In this document: piece after piece, positions 8,624 through 18,006 of the stretch | Layout: each line of letters begins with the position of its first letter | Numbering within the stretch: the first letter of the stretch is position 1 | Assembly (NCBI GenBank): GCA_013215655.1 | Contig: JABSOX010000019.1 | Span: 1-64,000 of the forward strand | From: Colwellia sp. | GTDB lineage: Bacteria > Pseudomonadota > Gammaproteobacteria > Enterobacterales > Alteromonadaceae | Reading direction: 5' to 3' | DNA length: 64,000 nt | The notes under the pieces: model-generated | Databases searched by the model: none | Told to the model about the DNA's origin: nothing | Seen by the model: the letters and a program-made list of their open reading frames with translations, nothing else | Translations under genes and position numbers: made by a program

Positions 8624-8707
8624 CTTCAGTAAAAAAAGGAATTTAATAGAAATTAATGAGTGGTGTAATTTATGACGTTATGTTGTGTTTGTTGTTGAAT
8701 AAAAATT

Positions 8708-8732
8708 GAAAACGAGCACAAGGCTCGTTTTC
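8708..8732. terminator. Bidirectional intrinsic terminator
   Basis: GAAAACGAGC-ACAAG-GCTCGTTTTC is a perfect hairpin with T-rich runs on both sides. It ends the 68-residue ORF on the minus strand just downstream of its stop. Confidence 0.7.
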
Positions 8733-8749
8733 TTTATAATACATGAAAT

Positions 8750-8956
8750 TTATCGATGTCTTGTCGCTGTATGCACTGCTCTAGTGCCTGTTACTGAAAG
8801 TCCATTACTTGTTTCAGTAACATCGACCCGATGATACTTAAGAGCATACGACATTGCTTGCAACTTGCATTGTTCTTTACCATCAACAAGTATATTGGTT
8901 TTTTTGGAGGTCTTTATTTGGTGTATTGCTTTAGGCGTATCAAATTCCATTTTCAT
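8750..8956 (-). CDS. Small hypothetical protein
   Basis: A 68-residue soluble, charged protein with one cysteine (KEQCKLQAM) and a VDVTETSNGLSVTGTRA middle, no signal peptide and no membrane segment. It stands alone, is followed by a strong terminator and is preceded by a short 7-bp tandem repeat, which supports its being a real transcription unit. I do not recognise a family. Confidence 0.5.
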   Translation of the reverse strand: MKMEFDTPKAIHQIKTSKKTNILVDGKEQCKLQAMSYALKYHRVDVTETSNGLSVTGTRAVHTATRHR

Positions 8957-8967
8957 TATCCTTCTGT

Positions 8968-8992
8968 ATTAGAGATTAGAGATTAGAGATTA
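8968..8992. repeat. 7-bp tandem repeat (ATTAGAG x3)
   Basis: Three perfect copies of ATTAGAG plus ATTA lie 12 bases upstream of the 68-residue ORF start, within its leader. Copy-number change would alter the promoter or leader spacing. Confidence 0.7.
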
Positions 8993-9064
8993 AATATCTA
9001 TATAAATGAGGCGGCTATATAAACATCACTTCTAAGCCTAGGTAATAAAAACAAAATGTCCACT

Positions 9065-10423
9065 TTAGCGATAAATTAGCTCAGCCCAGCGTGTTAGTCC
9101 CGCCGTTACACTACCAAAGTGATCACCCGTAACCAGTTTTATGTTTTTAAATTGCGTTTTTAAAAATTGATTAAGTACGGGGGACTTTGCTGTACCGCCG
9201 GTAACAAATACTACGTCAGGTTGACTACCTGCTTGTTTAACCGCTTCTTGCATTAACTGTGTAATACCTGTCAATTGACGCTGGTTTGATGATAAAAAGA
9301 GTTCACGATCAACCGTCACATTAAGCTGGTTTTCGATATGATTTAAATCAATTTGTTGTTCCATATGATCACTAAGTGCAATTTTAGCTTGCTCAGCATT
9401 ATTAACTATCTGATAACTTAGTTTTTCTTGTTGAACTTTTAGTAATCTGGCCACGATTTCAGGTTGTTTAGCATCACGACAGAGTTGCTGTAAAAAACGC
9501 GAATTTTGTTGGCTATAAAACGCTGTTTGCTCATTAATATTATTAATTGCCACGGCTTGCCAATAGCTATTTACCGGCATAGGTTTACCTGTTTTTAAAA
9601 AACTGTCCATACCTAATGCCGGCATAATGCCTTTAAGCGCTAAACCTATATCAAAGTCATTACCACCAATACGTTGACCTGTATGTGCAAGTAAGTGTTT
9701 AGTTCTATCCGTATCGTTTGAAAACTTTGGATCCATTAAGATCATTGAGCAATCAGTAGTTCCACCACCAATATCAACAACTAATACTTTTGTTTCCTTA
9801 TCCAAGCTTGATTCGAATTCAAAACCTGCGGCTACGGGCTCATATTGAAACTCAATATCTTTAAAGCCAACCCGTTTTGCTGCATTGGTTAAGACCTTAA
9901 TGGCTTGAGCATTACTTTCTTCACCTTTAATGCCTTGAAAGTTCACCGGTCGACCAATAACCGTTTGTGTTATTTCCCGTTGTAATTCATTTTCAGCAAG
10001 GCGTTTAATATTGCTCATCATTGCCGCAACAATATCTTCAAATAGTTCGATTTGTTGAGGAAGTAAACTACTAGCACCCAAAAAAGATTTTGGTGATTTG
10101 ATGTAATAACCTTCATCAGGCTCTTCTAAATAAGCACTTAATGCGTCTTGACCAAAGGATAATTCGGTTGGAATGCCATCAAGGGCAAGCTCTCGTAAAA
10201 CACTTTGCCCTTTTTGTAATTGCCATCGACGCTGCTGCTGAAAATGTACTTGTTCTGCTGCCGACAATTGCTTGTTTAGCCAATTAACAATAACTTCTCT
10301 ACTGGGTGAATACAGCGTCGAGGAAATATATCGACCATGACTACCCAAATTGAGTAAGTTGGGGATATTGTTTTGCATTACACCAATAGCACAGTTAGAT
10401 GTGCCGTAGTCAAAACCGATCAT
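9065..10423 (-). CDS. yegD: YegD-like Hsp70-family chaperone
   Basis: A 452-residue actin-fold ATPase of the Hsp70 group that lacks the substrate-binding domain. Phosphate-1 loop MIGFDYGTSNCAIG opens the protein, DIGGGTTD (217-224) is phosphate-2, and VFVTGGTAKSPVL near residue 410 is the adenosine motif. Length and architecture match E. coli YegD, whose client is unknown. It is a single gene, read away from the peroxiredoxin cluster, with 144 bases between the divergent starts. Confidence 0.85.
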   Translation of the reverse strand: MIGFDYGTSNCAIGVMQNNIPNLLNLGSHGRYISSTLYSPSREVIVNWLNKQLSAAEQVHFQQQRRWQLQKGQSVLRELALDGIPTELSFGQDALSAYLEEPDEGYYIKSPKSFLGASSLLPQQIELFEDIVAAMMSNIKRLAENELQREITQTVIGRPVNFQGIKGEESNAQAIKVLTNAAKRVGFKDIEFQYEPVAAGFEFESSLDKETKVLVVDIGGGTTDCSMILMDPKFSNDTDRTKHLLAHTGQRIGGNDFDIGLALKGIMPALGMDSFLKTGKPMPVNSYWQAVAINNINEQTAFYSQQNSRFLQQLCRDAKQPEIVARLLKVQQEKLSYQIVNNAEQAKIALSDHMEQQIDLNHIENQLNVTVDRELFLSSNQRQLTGITQLMQEAVKQAGSQPDVVFVTGGTAKSPVLNQFLKTQFKNIKLVTGDHFGSVTAGLTRWAELIYR

Positions 10424-10476
10424 AAGTTCTTATCAACGAGAAAAAGGCCGCGTAGCATACTGATTCATTAGTTATT

Positions 10477-10506
10477 AAGCAAGTAGTTAAACAAGTAGTT
10501 AAGCAA
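10477..10506. repeat. 12-bp tandem repeat
   Basis: AAGCAAGTAGTT, AAACAAGTAGTT and a partial AAGCAA run head to tail between the divergent yegD-like and peroxiredoxin genes, where both promoters should lie. Confidence 0.6.
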
Positions 10507-10567
10507 AGCTGGTTATCGATGATTTATCTTCGTATCATGAGTTAATGATCATACTAAGGATATATCT

Positions 10568-11290
10568 ATGCGTTTTATCTTAGCCATTTTATTTTTAATT
10601 TGTGTATTACCAGTACAAGCTGTTGAAACTGTAGCGAGTTACCAAGAAAAACTACAACAGCGAATAGAAGATATGAAAAGTAAAAAGTCTTCATGGACAG
10701 CTGAAGATAAAGCGATTATGAAAAATTCCAGTGCGATTATTGCCAATGAATTGCCAAATCCTGGTTTGAAAGTTGGAGAGAAAGCACCTGACTTTACTTT
10801 AGGTAATGCTTTTGGTGAAACACTTTCTCTTTATGATGAACTTAAAAAAGGGCCGGTTATTTTAGTCTTTTATCGTGGTTCATGGTGTCCCTATTGCAAT
10901 ATGCATTTACGCGCTTTACAACAAAGTTTACCGGCATTTACTAAACATGGTGCTCGGTTAATTACGGTAACGCCACAAACACCTGACAAATCATCTGCAC
11001 AAGTAAAAAAAGACGGTTACCTTTTTGAGGTATTGAGCGACCTTAATAACAAGGTAATGAAAAGCTACAAGCTTTATTTTGAACCACCTAAAGAGCTCAT
11101 TACGTTATACAAGAAGCATGAACTTGATATTGAAGAGTTTAATGGTGAAGGACGGAGTGGATTACCTGTTCCCGGTGCATTTGTGATTGATCAAAAAGGG
11201 ATCATACAAGCGATGCAAGCACAAACTGATTATAAATCACGTATGGAACCTCAAGCTATTCTAGATGCTTTAATAAAAATGGAAATATAA
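10568..11290 (+). CDS. Secreted peroxiredoxin-like protein (AhpC/TSA)
   Basis: A 240-residue protein with signal peptide (1-18, ending VQA) and a thioredoxin fold from about residue 64: GEKAPDFTL, then FYRGSWCPYCNMHLRAL with C107 and C110. The WCPYC form is typical of the AhpC/TSA 'peroxiredoxin-like' group rather than classic 2-Cys Prx. Residues 20-60 form a helical, charged linker. It acts in the periplasm, presumably reducing peroxides or thiols. The downstream hydrolase gene starts 4 bases after the stop, so the two are co-transcribed. Confidence 0.8.
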   Translation: MRFILAILFLICVLPVQAVETVASYQEKLQQRIEDMKSKKSSWTAEDKAIMKNSSAIIANELPNPGLKVGEKAPDFTLGNAFGETLSLYDELKKGPVILVFYRGSWCPYCNMHLRALQQSLPAFTKHGARLITVTPQTPDKSSAQVKKDGYLFEVLSDLNNKVMKSYKLYFEPPKELITLYKKHELDIEEFNGEGRSGLPVPGAFVIDQKGIIQAMQAQTDYKSRMEPQAILDALIKMEI

Positions 11291-11293
11291 CCA

Positions 11294-12217
11294 ATGAATC
11301 ATTTTATGAAAATTACCTCACTAATTAAGATATTAGTATTGTCTGTTCTATTTAGTCATCAAGTTTTTGCCACAACATTGAGCAAAGAAATTGTATTCTC
11401 TGCAGATCATCCAATGACGGTTTGGCATAAGAAACATGAAGGTAGTAAAGCGGAAAAAGGTGTCGTTTTATTATTACATGGCCGAACTTGGAGTGCTTTA
11501 CCTGACTTTGATTTGCAACTAGTAGGTGAACAGCTCTCTATGATGGATCATTTAGTTGCGCTTGGTTTTGATGTTTGGGCATTAGATGCACGTGGTTATG
11601 GTACAACACCTCGTGATGAAACAGGCTGGAATAATCCTAATAAAGCCGCAAATGATGTTGCTAATGTGGTTAAATGGCTAAGTAAAAAAACGGATCAAAA
11701 ACCGGTGTTATTTGGCTGGTCATATGGTTCTATGACCGCACAATTAATGGTGCAAAAGCATCCTTCACTTGTTAAAGCTGTCGTTTTGTATGGCTATCCT
11801 ATTGACCCAGAAAAAATTATTGCGAAGACACTCTCGGCAACAAAACCACTAAAAGAGCAAAATACCGCAAAAAATGCAGCCAGTGATTTTATTGTAGAGG
11901 GTAGTATTTCTCAACAGGCCATTACCGCTTATGTGGCGGCTTCGTTAGCTGCTGATCCTATACGTGCAGATTGGAATTACACAGAGCAATGGAATCAATT
12001 GTCAGCTGACAAGGTGAATGTGCCTTTATTACTTATTCAAGCTGAGTTTGATCCTTTGGCTAAAACCGAGTCCCATGCGCGATTTTTTTCAAAATTACCT
12101 AATGCCAACAAACAGTGGGTAGTACTAGCAGGGGGCGACCATGCTGCCTTGTTAGAAACTCCCAAATTTAAACTTGTACAATCGGTAAGTGACTTTGTTA
12201 CTTGGCTAAATAAATAA
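11294..12217 (+). CDS. Secreted alpha/beta hydrolase
   Basis: A 307-residue alpha/beta hydrolase with signal peptide (about 1-27, ending VFA). The oxyanion HG is LLHGRTW (61-66), the nucleophile elbow GWSYG puts S143 in place, the acid is D253 in QAEFDPLA, and the histidine is H283 in GGDHAAL, so the triad is complete. The cap region carries no lid signature that would indicate a substrate. It follows the peroxiredoxin gene by 4 bases and precedes the sigma factor by about 50. Confidence 0.8.
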   Translation: MNHFMKITSLIKILVLSVLFSHQVFATTLSKEIVFSADHPMTVWHKKHEGSKAEKGVVLLLHGRTWSALPDFDLQLVGEQLSMMDHLVALGFDVWALDARGYGTTPRDETGWNNPNKAANDVANVVKWLSKKTDQKPVLFGWSYGSMTAQLMVQKHPSLVKAVVLYGYPIDPEKIIAKTLSATKPLKEQNTAKNAASDFIVEGSISQQAITAYVAASLAADPIRADWNYTEQWNQLSADKVNVPLLLIQAEFDPLAKTESHARFFSKLPNANKQWVVLAGGDHAALLETPKFKLVQSVSDFVTWLNK

Positions 12218-12269
12218 ACACTATTGAATTTATTGCGACGCTTTTCAATGGTGCTGCATCTTGATAACT

Positions 12270-12902
12270 ATGAAGACAAATAATTCACCCTTTAATTTAG
12301 CGATTGAGCTGTCTGTTATCACCCGAGCGCAAGGCGGGGACTTAACTGCGCACGAAGAATTTTTTAAAATCTTCGCTAAGCCTATATACAATCTTGCTTT
12401 ACGTTTATGTAATCAAAAAGAGTTAGCTGAAGATGCTTTACAAAATACTTTTTTAAAAGTGATTAATGGTATCGGTAGTTTTCAGTGCCAAGCACCTTTT
12501 GGTATGTGGTTAAGAAAAGTCGCGATTAATGAATGTCTGATGTTATTACGTAAAAATAAACAATTACCAAACTTCATTTCTTTTGAAAATACTGACGAAT
12601 TTAACAATGTTATTGAATTTGATTTAAAAGAAAAATCAAACGACTGTGAAATACATCATTACCAAGTTCGGTCAACACTTGAGAAGACATTAGCGCAGTT
12701 ACCTACGCAAACACGCATTGTATTGTTACTTAAAGAAGTAGAAGGTTATAGCCATCAAGAAATTGCTGAGTTGATGGGTAAAAGCGAGAGTTACTCTAAA
12801 TCGTTATTATCTCGTGCCTTTAAACGCTTACGTGAATGTTTTGCAATGAGCGATATGAACACGATTGAAGAAATAAATAACCCCGATCAGGAGGGATTAT
12901 AA
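12270..12902 (+). CDS. ECF-family RNA polymerase sigma factor
   Basis: About 210 residues with sigma region 2 (YNLALRLCNQKELAEDALQNTFLKV) and region 4 (LAQLPTQTRIVLLLKEVEGYSHQEIAELMGKSESYSKSLLSRAFKRLRE). ATG at 12270 is preferred; a TTG three codons earlier is also open. It directs polymerase to a stress regulon. The next gene, an anti-sigma factor, overlaps the stop by one base (TAATG), so synthesis is translationally coupled. Confidence 0.85.
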   Translation: MKTNNSPFNLAIELSVITRAQGGDLTAHEEFFKIFAKPIYNLALRLCNQKELAEDALQNTFLKVINGIGSFQCQAPFGMWLRKVAINECLMLLRKNKQLPNFISFENTDEFNNVIEFDLKEKSNDCEIHHYQVRSTLEKTLAQLPTQTRIVLLLKEVEGYSHQEIAELMGKSESYSKSLLSRAFKRLRECFAMSDMNTIEEINNPDQEGL

Positions 12903-13576
12903 TGCACGCCAATTTAACCGAGTTATTAGCCGCCCGAGAAGGGGAGTTGGGCTTAGCAAGTGCTCATATATCAACATGTCAACAATGTCAGCAAGAGCTA
13001 ACACAGCTAGATATAATTTCTGGAGAGTTAAAACAATTACCTGAACATGATGTGCCTGAAAAAGCATGGCAGAAAATTTTGTCAATACATAAAAAGAGTC
13101 CAACTCAACAATCATTACAAAAAACGGTTTCTTTAACGCGTGCTATTTATGCTTTGGCAGCTTCTGTACTCGTGGTGGGTTTTACGTTAGTGATTAATGG
13201 CTCTCAACCTAATGAATCGCTGTTAAATAGTCCTCTGCTGAGTAATACGCAAGTGGGTAACACCTTTGTAAATCATACACTGGTAAATAACAGCTTGCCA
13301 GTACTAGAAGCCGAATCAAGAACCTTGGAATATACCTTGGCTAATTATCAACAAGGTGAAGAAAATTTAACTTCAGCGCAGCAGTTCAAAATTGAACAAT
13401 TGCAATGGCAATTGATGATGCTAGATAGAAAATTGATGGTTTCTCAACAACAACAAGATATCAAATTGTTGGAAGTACTTTGGGCTGAGCGAATTAAAAA
13501 TTTAAATGAACTACATATTACTTATAACTCTGAACAAGTGATGAGAGTGAGTCAAAGACAAAGAGGTAGCTTGTGA
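12902..13576 (+). CDS. Transmembrane anti-sigma factor (ZAS-like)
   Basis: A 224-residue protein whose N-terminus carries an H-x3-C-x2-C zinc anti-sigma motif (HISTCQQC, about residues 22-29). One membrane segment follows at about 76-95 (AIYALAASVLVVGFTLVI), then a periplasmic part with a glutamine-rich coiled region. Position right after the ECF gene with a one-base overlap supports its role as the membrane-bound inhibitor of that sigma. The next gene overlaps by GTGA, so four-gene coupling is likely. Confidence 0.75.
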   Translation: MHANLTELLAAREGELGLASAHISTCQQCQQELTQLDIISGELKQLPEHDVPEKAWQKILSIHKKSPTQQSLQKTVSLTRAIYALAASVLVVGFTLVINGSQPNESLLNSPLLSNTQVGNTFVNHTLVNNSLPVLEAESRTLEYTLANYQQGEENLTSAQQFKIEQLQWQLMMLDRKLMVSQQQQDIKLLEVLWAERIKNLNELHITYNSEQVMRVSQRQRGSL

Positions 13577-14091
13577 AATCGATAGCCATTTATACATTTA
13601 TTTTAAGTGTTTTTATTCAGAATGTTGTATTTGCTGATGAAGGTAAGAGCGAAATAAAAAAACCACAAGATGAGCAAATTACACTGATACGTGAACAACT
13701 TGAGTTTTTAGCATCGAAATTACTAAAACTCACGCATTCTGAGGAATACACGGTCAACCACCAAGGTCATGAATTACTGGTGTTTGGTGCTTGTGGAAAT
13801 GGTGTTAAACAAGGTGTTAAAATTAATTGTGTTTCTCCTGGCAGTGCTGCAGAGTTGATGGGGGTTAAATCTGGCGATATTATCACTGAAGTTAATGGCG
13901 CAAAATTAGATAATCTGCCGACAAAAGAAGCCACAACATTATATTATGACGTTATTGATGCGCTTAAAGGTGGAGATGCAATTCGTATTACTTATCTGCA
14001 AAATGGACAACTAAGAAATGAGTCAGGCGTGATCAAGGCGTACTATTCTCCCGGATATACTTTTAGTGTGACGATTAAACCCGAAAAATAG
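13573..14091 (+). CDS. Secreted PDZ-domain protein
   Basis: A 172-residue protein starting with GTG that overlaps the anti-sigma stop (GTGA). Signal peptide is residues 1-21 (ending VFA). A PDZ domain spans about 80-165: VNCVSPGSAAELMGVKSGDIITEVNG is the carboxylate-binding-loop and alpha-helix region. There is no protease domain. In sigma/anti-sigma loci PDZ proteins often sense misfolded peptides or control a protease; here it may act on the periplasmic part of the anti-sigma factor, which is inference from gene order. Confidence 0.75.
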   Translation: MKSIAIYTFILSVFIQNVVFADEGKSEIKKPQDEQITLIREQLEFLASKLLKLTHSEEYTVNHQGHELLVFGACGNGVKQGVKINCVSPGSAAELMGVKSGDIITEVNGAKLDNLPTKEATTLYYDVIDALKGGDAIRITYLQNGQLRNESGVIKAYYSPGYTFSVTIKPEK

Positions 14092-14143
14092 AAATCATTT
14101 AATAAATAATAATAATTAATAATAATAAAAAAGAGGAAATACG

Positions 14144-14533
14144 ATGAACTTTCTTTCGAAATACTCAGATTCAATCTATGCAGTGATGAGAATTGTTGCT
14201 GGCGCGATGTTTTCAGTGCACGGAATGCAAAAAATATTTGGTTGGTTAGCACAACACGAAACTGAGCTTTTATCACAAATGTGGTTTGGTGGCATGATCG
14301 AATTGATATGTGGCCTCTTACTTGTTATTGGTTTTCAAACAAGAATTGCCGCTTTTTTATCAAGCGGTACTATGGCCGTAGCTTATATTCAATTTCATTG
14401 GGCATTTGCTTTTGGCCCCAAATTTTTTCCGGCAGTAAATAATGGTGATGCCGCCATTCTTTATAGTTTGTTGTTTTTATATATTGCCAGTGTAGGGGCA
14501 GGAAAATGGAGTATAGATAAGGATAATTCTTGA
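14144..14533 (+). CDS. DoxX-family membrane protein
   Basis: A 129-residue membrane protein with the DoxX signature AVMRIVAGAMFSVHGMQKIFGW at the N-terminus and three more hydrophobic segments (GGMIELICGLLLVIGFQTRIAA and following). DoxX proteins are linked to oxidative stress and thiol or sulfur oxidation. An AAGAGGAAA ribosome site lies before ATG 14144. It closes the co-oriented cluster that begins with the peroxiredoxin and is followed by an intrinsic terminator. Confidence 0.8.
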   Translation: MNFLSKYSDSIYAVMRIVAGAMFSVHGMQKIFGWLAQHETELLSQMWFGGMIELICGLLLVIGFQTRIAAFLSSGTMAVAYIQFHWAFAFGPKFFPAVNNGDAAILYSLLFLYIASVGAGKWSIDKDNS

Positions 14534-14579
14534 TTATTAGCTATTTCTTTAGCTTATACCTTCATTGTAATTCAAAATG

Positions 14580-14616
14580 CTTGTGATTCGATTTCTTTGA
14601 ATCACAAGAATTTTTT
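14580..14616 (+). terminator. Intrinsic terminator after doxX
   Basis: CTTGTGATTC and GAATCACAAG form a perfect 10-bp stem with a nine-base loop, followed by AATTTTTTC. It ends the 10.5-14.5 kb plus-strand cluster. Confidence 0.75.
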
Positions 14617-14641
14617 CATTAAAAGTTCATCAGGTTATAAG

Positions 14642-15256
14642 TTAGCAGAGCAGGGGTGTTCGTAAAATCGTTTTTAAGCGTTCAGCGGGAACTCGGCGAG
14701 GGTCTGAAATATAAATTTCGCAGTGCTCATTGCCGACTGACAAATTTTCTTGTTCTGCAAAAGTTAACATCTGTTTAATCGTTCGTGGTTCATCATCATA
14801 TGCGCCGATATGCAGCATTTGTATACATGAGCCAAATTGATGTTCAATCAGCTCAACATCTTTTACCTTTGCCGATTTACCTTTAGAAATTAACGCCGCC
14901 GAGGCTTGTTCGAGATCTGCAATCGCTACAGATGCCGGTGTTCGTATCATTAGTTGCCAATGCCACTGTGATTTGTCTACTTTACTTAAACACTCTCCAT
15001 TGTCAGACCAATAACGCGCCTCAAGTTTACAAATAACATAATCACCTTGGTTATTTTTTTTACGGGTCATTTTTACCGTATAAGCCATCGCATACAAAGC
15101 TTCAATAGCGTTAGTAAAAGCATGTTCACCAGGAGCGCCAATACCAGTAATACTAATATAGGTAGCTTGAGCAACTTCAATAACAACCGGAGTTTTCGCG
15201 GCAACATAGTCAGCTTTGTGAGTTTTAAATAAATCAATTTTAGTCATATCGCTCAC
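14642..15256 (-). CDS. GyrI-like small-molecule-binding protein
   Basis: A 204-residue stand-alone GyrI-like (SAV2135-type) domain: ATYISITGIGAPGEHAFTNAIEALYAMAYTVK near residue 30 is the family's first strand-helix unit, and W(H)WQLMIRTP and CEIYISDPRRVPAERLKTILRTPL the later ones. Such proteins bind hydrophobic or cationic small molecules. It starts 3 bases after the AraC-type gene upstream ends, which carries the same fold fused to a DNA-binding domain, so both probably handle the same class of ligand. Confidence 0.75.
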   Translation of the reverse strand: MSDMTKIDLFKTHKADYVAAKTPVVIEVAQATYISITGIGAPGEHAFTNAIEALYAMAYTVKMTRKKNNQGDYVICKLEARYWSDNGECLSKVDKSQWHWQLMIRTPASVAIADLEQASAALISKGKSAKVKDVELIEHQFGSCIQMLHIGAYDDEPRTIKQMLTFAEQENLSVGNEHCEIYISDPRRVPAERLKTILRTPLLC

Positions 15257-15259
15257 GTC

Positions 15260-16162
15260 CTAATCTTTTGCTAATGGAATATAAATATCAGTCACTAAAT
15301 CTTCTGGCGCCGTTGACTCAGGATCGTTGAGGTATATTTCAAAACAAGGTTTATCTGCTGACTCATAATCACTTTGGCTTAACCATTGACCAAAAATTTG
15401 TCGATAGGTTGTGCCAAGATTTTCGTATGAACCTAAGTGAGTGGTCATCGCATAAAGACCGCCAGCGATTGTTTTTACAGCAACATCATCAATACCGCTG
15501 AAATTTTCAGGTACTGTAATACAAGCATCATAACGAAGCTTTTGTGGTGCAATAACGTCAGGGTCATCATGACTAACGCCGATCATTTTAGCCGTGCCAC
15601 CTAATAAACCTTCAGGAGCGAGTGCACAGCATAGAGTATCCCATGCTTGACCACATTCTTGATAAGGGCCGACGTGGCGAACAAAACCTACTAATATATC
15701 CTCTACTTCTTTAATGATTACGTTCATATTTAATTCCTTTTCCTTAAATGGTTCAAAGGAGGTAATACGTTCATTGGTAACATAACGAATGGTTGATTGA
15801 GTTAAACAAGGATATCTGAGCTGTAATGAGCGTCTAAATACCGAAGGCGATAACCCTGTTTTAACTTTAAACATTCGAGAAAATGCCATATCACTTTCAT
15901 AACCCGCATCAAGTGAAATTTCTAATATGCTTTTTGACGTTGTTTGTAATTGAGTAGCGGCACGCTCTAACCGTAAACGGCGTACTAGCTCTTTTACTGA
16001 CTCGCCCAACATACCACTAAAGATACGATGAAAATGATAACTCGAAAAACATGCCTCTGCAGCCAGCTCGTGCAGTGTTAATTCTTTATCCAAATTGTCC
16101 TGAATATAGTTAAGCACTCTGACCATGCGTGAAAGGTAGGATTTTCGTGTTTGTTGCTGCAT
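15260..16162 (-). CDS. AraC-family regulator with GyrI-like effector domain
   Basis: A 300-residue regulator of the Rob/SoxS-like type. Two AraC helix-turn-helix motifs occupy residues 14-112 (LTLHELAAEACFSSYHFHRIF and ILEISLDAGYESDMAFSRMFK, ending GLSPSVFRRS). The C-terminal 145 residues form a GyrI-like effector domain (VGFVRHVGPYQECGQAWDTL ... PCFEIYLNDPESTAPEDLVTDIYIPL). It probably activates the downstream GyrI-like gene, with which it forms an operon. Confidence 0.85.
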   Translation of the reverse strand: MQQQTRKSYLSRMVRVLNYIQDNLDKELTLHELAAEACFSSYHFHRIFSGMLGESVKELVRRLRLERAATQLQTTSKSILEISLDAGYESDMAFSRMFKVKTGLSPSVFRRSLQLRYPCLTQSTIRYVTNERITSFEPFKEKELNMNVIIKEVEDILVGFVRHVGPYQECGQAWDTLCCALAPEGLLGGTAKMIGVSHDDPDVIAPQKLRYDACITVPENFSGIDDVAVKTIAGGLYAMTTHLGSYENLGTTYRQIFGQWLSQSDYESADKPCFEIYLNDPESTAPEDLVTDIYIPLAKD

Positions 16163-16707
16163 TATTCTTGTGCCTATTTATATGTTACGTGAAGCATATT
16201 GCCACACTTTGATATTAGTATCGGTAAAATTGCCGACTGGGTTAAGGTAACTAATTCAATTATTTAATTACTGATGGTTTTTGCTATTCAATTTTTTAGT
16301 TTAATAGTTGTTTGAATAAAGAAGACGAAGAGGGTGCACTGAGCAAACGTTTTGAACTTGCGGGCTATTGTTTTTTACTCATGTTCAAATCAGTCACTAC
16401 ACGGTTTACTGTTTTTAGGTTATGAAGCGATGGGGTAACTCATTGACGGAAAAAGTTAGACGCTAACTATTTATGATGTTAATAAGCGGCAATAGTAGCA
16501 ACCGATATTACAGAGCGAGCACATAATGGAGATTATGTGCTAAATTGAGCCTGCATTTTGTTGTGATGTTGAAGTTTTGTGCATAAACGTCGAAAAACCA
16601 AAACCTTCTGATTATTGAAATCAATTCGACTTTAGATAGATATCATTAAAATCAACAAATCAGCAATGGTTGTTTTCTATGAAACGTACAAAGTAATGCG
16701 CTCATAC
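16163..16707. other. Intergenic region, no gene recognised
   Basis: This 545-base gap separates two minus-strand genes. No convincing ORF, RNA or terminator was found. A stretch at 16302-16338 resembles the arm and loop of class-I attC sites but lacks both outer ends, so it is not called. Confidence 0.5.
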
Positions 16708-17937
16708 TTATGGGCATGTTGCTAAACACCATTTTAACGAATCTTGATAATTCATCAATAAGATATCTTCTGATATATCGTGCTTAGCCATGATGGAACC
16801 TGTTTCGTGTTGGGTTTCTGAGCACTCATAATGTTTTACTATTTCAAGTGCTTCAAATAATACCCCTCTCTCTTTCACCAAAGCTGTTTTTATTTCTTCT
16901 GCTAGTGGTAGCTCCATAATTATCTTTTCAAGGGGATAGTTAAGAATTGCACCTATGTGGCTCATCACGCCGGTAATAAAGGCGACATCCCTTATTTTTA
17001 TAAAAGCTGGAGAAAAAGAGATATATTCCATCATTTTTCCGCGTACCAATGACTCTGTTAAAAGTTCATAAGTACAATCTGATGATAAATTCGACATGGC
17101 GATAATAGCTATAAATTGTTTTATTTTATCGGCGCCCAAGAAAGTTACTGCCTGCTTTATAGAGGTAATTTCTACTCTATTTTTTTCTGTTTGCAGATTG
17201 ACTAATCTTAGCACCCCACTCACCAAACTTACATCCTGAGAAATTATTTCAGCCAAAGAATCGAAATCTAAACAAGGCTGGTGAACCTCGGCAAATAGCT
17301 GTAATAAATTTATTTTAATTGGCTTAACATAGTGGCCTGCATTTATTTCTGGTTTGTGAAAAAAATACCCTTGAAAATAATCAATACCTATCTGGCTCAA
17401 TTTTTCAAATTGTTGATGAGTTTCAATTCTTTCAACAACAATTTTTATGTTTTTATCTAAGACAAATTGGCTATTTTTTAAGGTGACTATTTGCTCAAAT
17501 GAAATATCTTCAATATCAACCTTAATAATAGAGATATATGGAAACAGTGGCTGCCACTTCGGTAAGAAATTATAATCATCTAATGCCAATGTATAACCTT
17601 TATTATATAAAGCGGACACTGTTTCAATGATATCAGGCGTGACATTAATTGATTCCAGTAATTCCAAAACAACAGTATTTTTGTCTAACATTAAGGGGAG
17701 TTTTGCTAATAAGGATTTCTCATCAAAATTAATAAATGCTTTTTTTTGTGAACATAGATTAAATAAGTCACCAAAAATGTGGTTTTGTAAAATAACTTGT
17801 GAAGTGGCTTTCTCTGGTGTTTCGCAACTATAAAAATTATCTAAACTATTACGATATAAAAGTTCATAAGCATAAGTATTCTTGTTTTTATCAAAAATAG
17901 CTTGGCGGGCAATAAATTTATTACTAGTATTTTCCAT
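16708..17937 (-). CDS. EAL/HDOD-domain signalling protein (YuxH-like)
   Basis: The start at 17937 is chosen because GAGGGA precedes it; an upstream in-frame ATG at 18006 is less likely. The 409-residue protein has an N-terminal YuxH-type EAL-like domain (FIARQAIFDKNKNTYAYELLYRNS; VLELLES in place of EAL; DDYNF and VERIETHQQFEKLSQIGIDYFQGYFFHKP) and a C-terminal HDOD domain (about 205-395). The EAL part lacks the full catalytic set, so c-di-GMP hydrolysis is doubtful; a regulatory or scaffold role fits. It is a monocistronic gene. Confidence 0.8.
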   Translation of the reverse strand: MENTSNKFIARQAIFDKNKNTYAYELLYRNSLDNFYSCETPEKATSQVILQNHIFGDLFNLCSQKKAFINFDEKSLLAKLPLMLDKNTVVLELLESINVTPDIIETVSALYNKGYTLALDDYNFLPKWQPLFPYISIIKVDIEDISFEQIVTLKNSQFVLDKNIKIVVERIETHQQFEKLSQIGIDYFQGYFFHKPEINAGHYVKPIKINLLQLFAEVHQPCLDFDSLAEIISQDVSLVSGVLRLVNLQTEKNRVEITSIKQAVTFLGADKIKQFIAIIAMSNLSSDCTYELLTESLVRGKMMEYISFSPAFIKIRDVAFITGVMSHIGAILNYPLEKIIMELPLAEEIKTALVKERGVLFEALEIVKHYECSETQHETGSIMAKHDISEDILLMNYQDSLKWCLATCP

Positions 17938-18006
17938 GAAGAGATCCCTCTTTCTAACGTTTTTATTATTAGCTTGGTCGGTATAGTTACTTCCCAGCAA
18001 TAACAA

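Noticed and set aside
16302-16338. Stretch resembling a class-I attC arm and loop
   Set aside because: Only the AATAGTTG arm and a loosely similar loop are present; neither crossover nor the pairing arm can be found.
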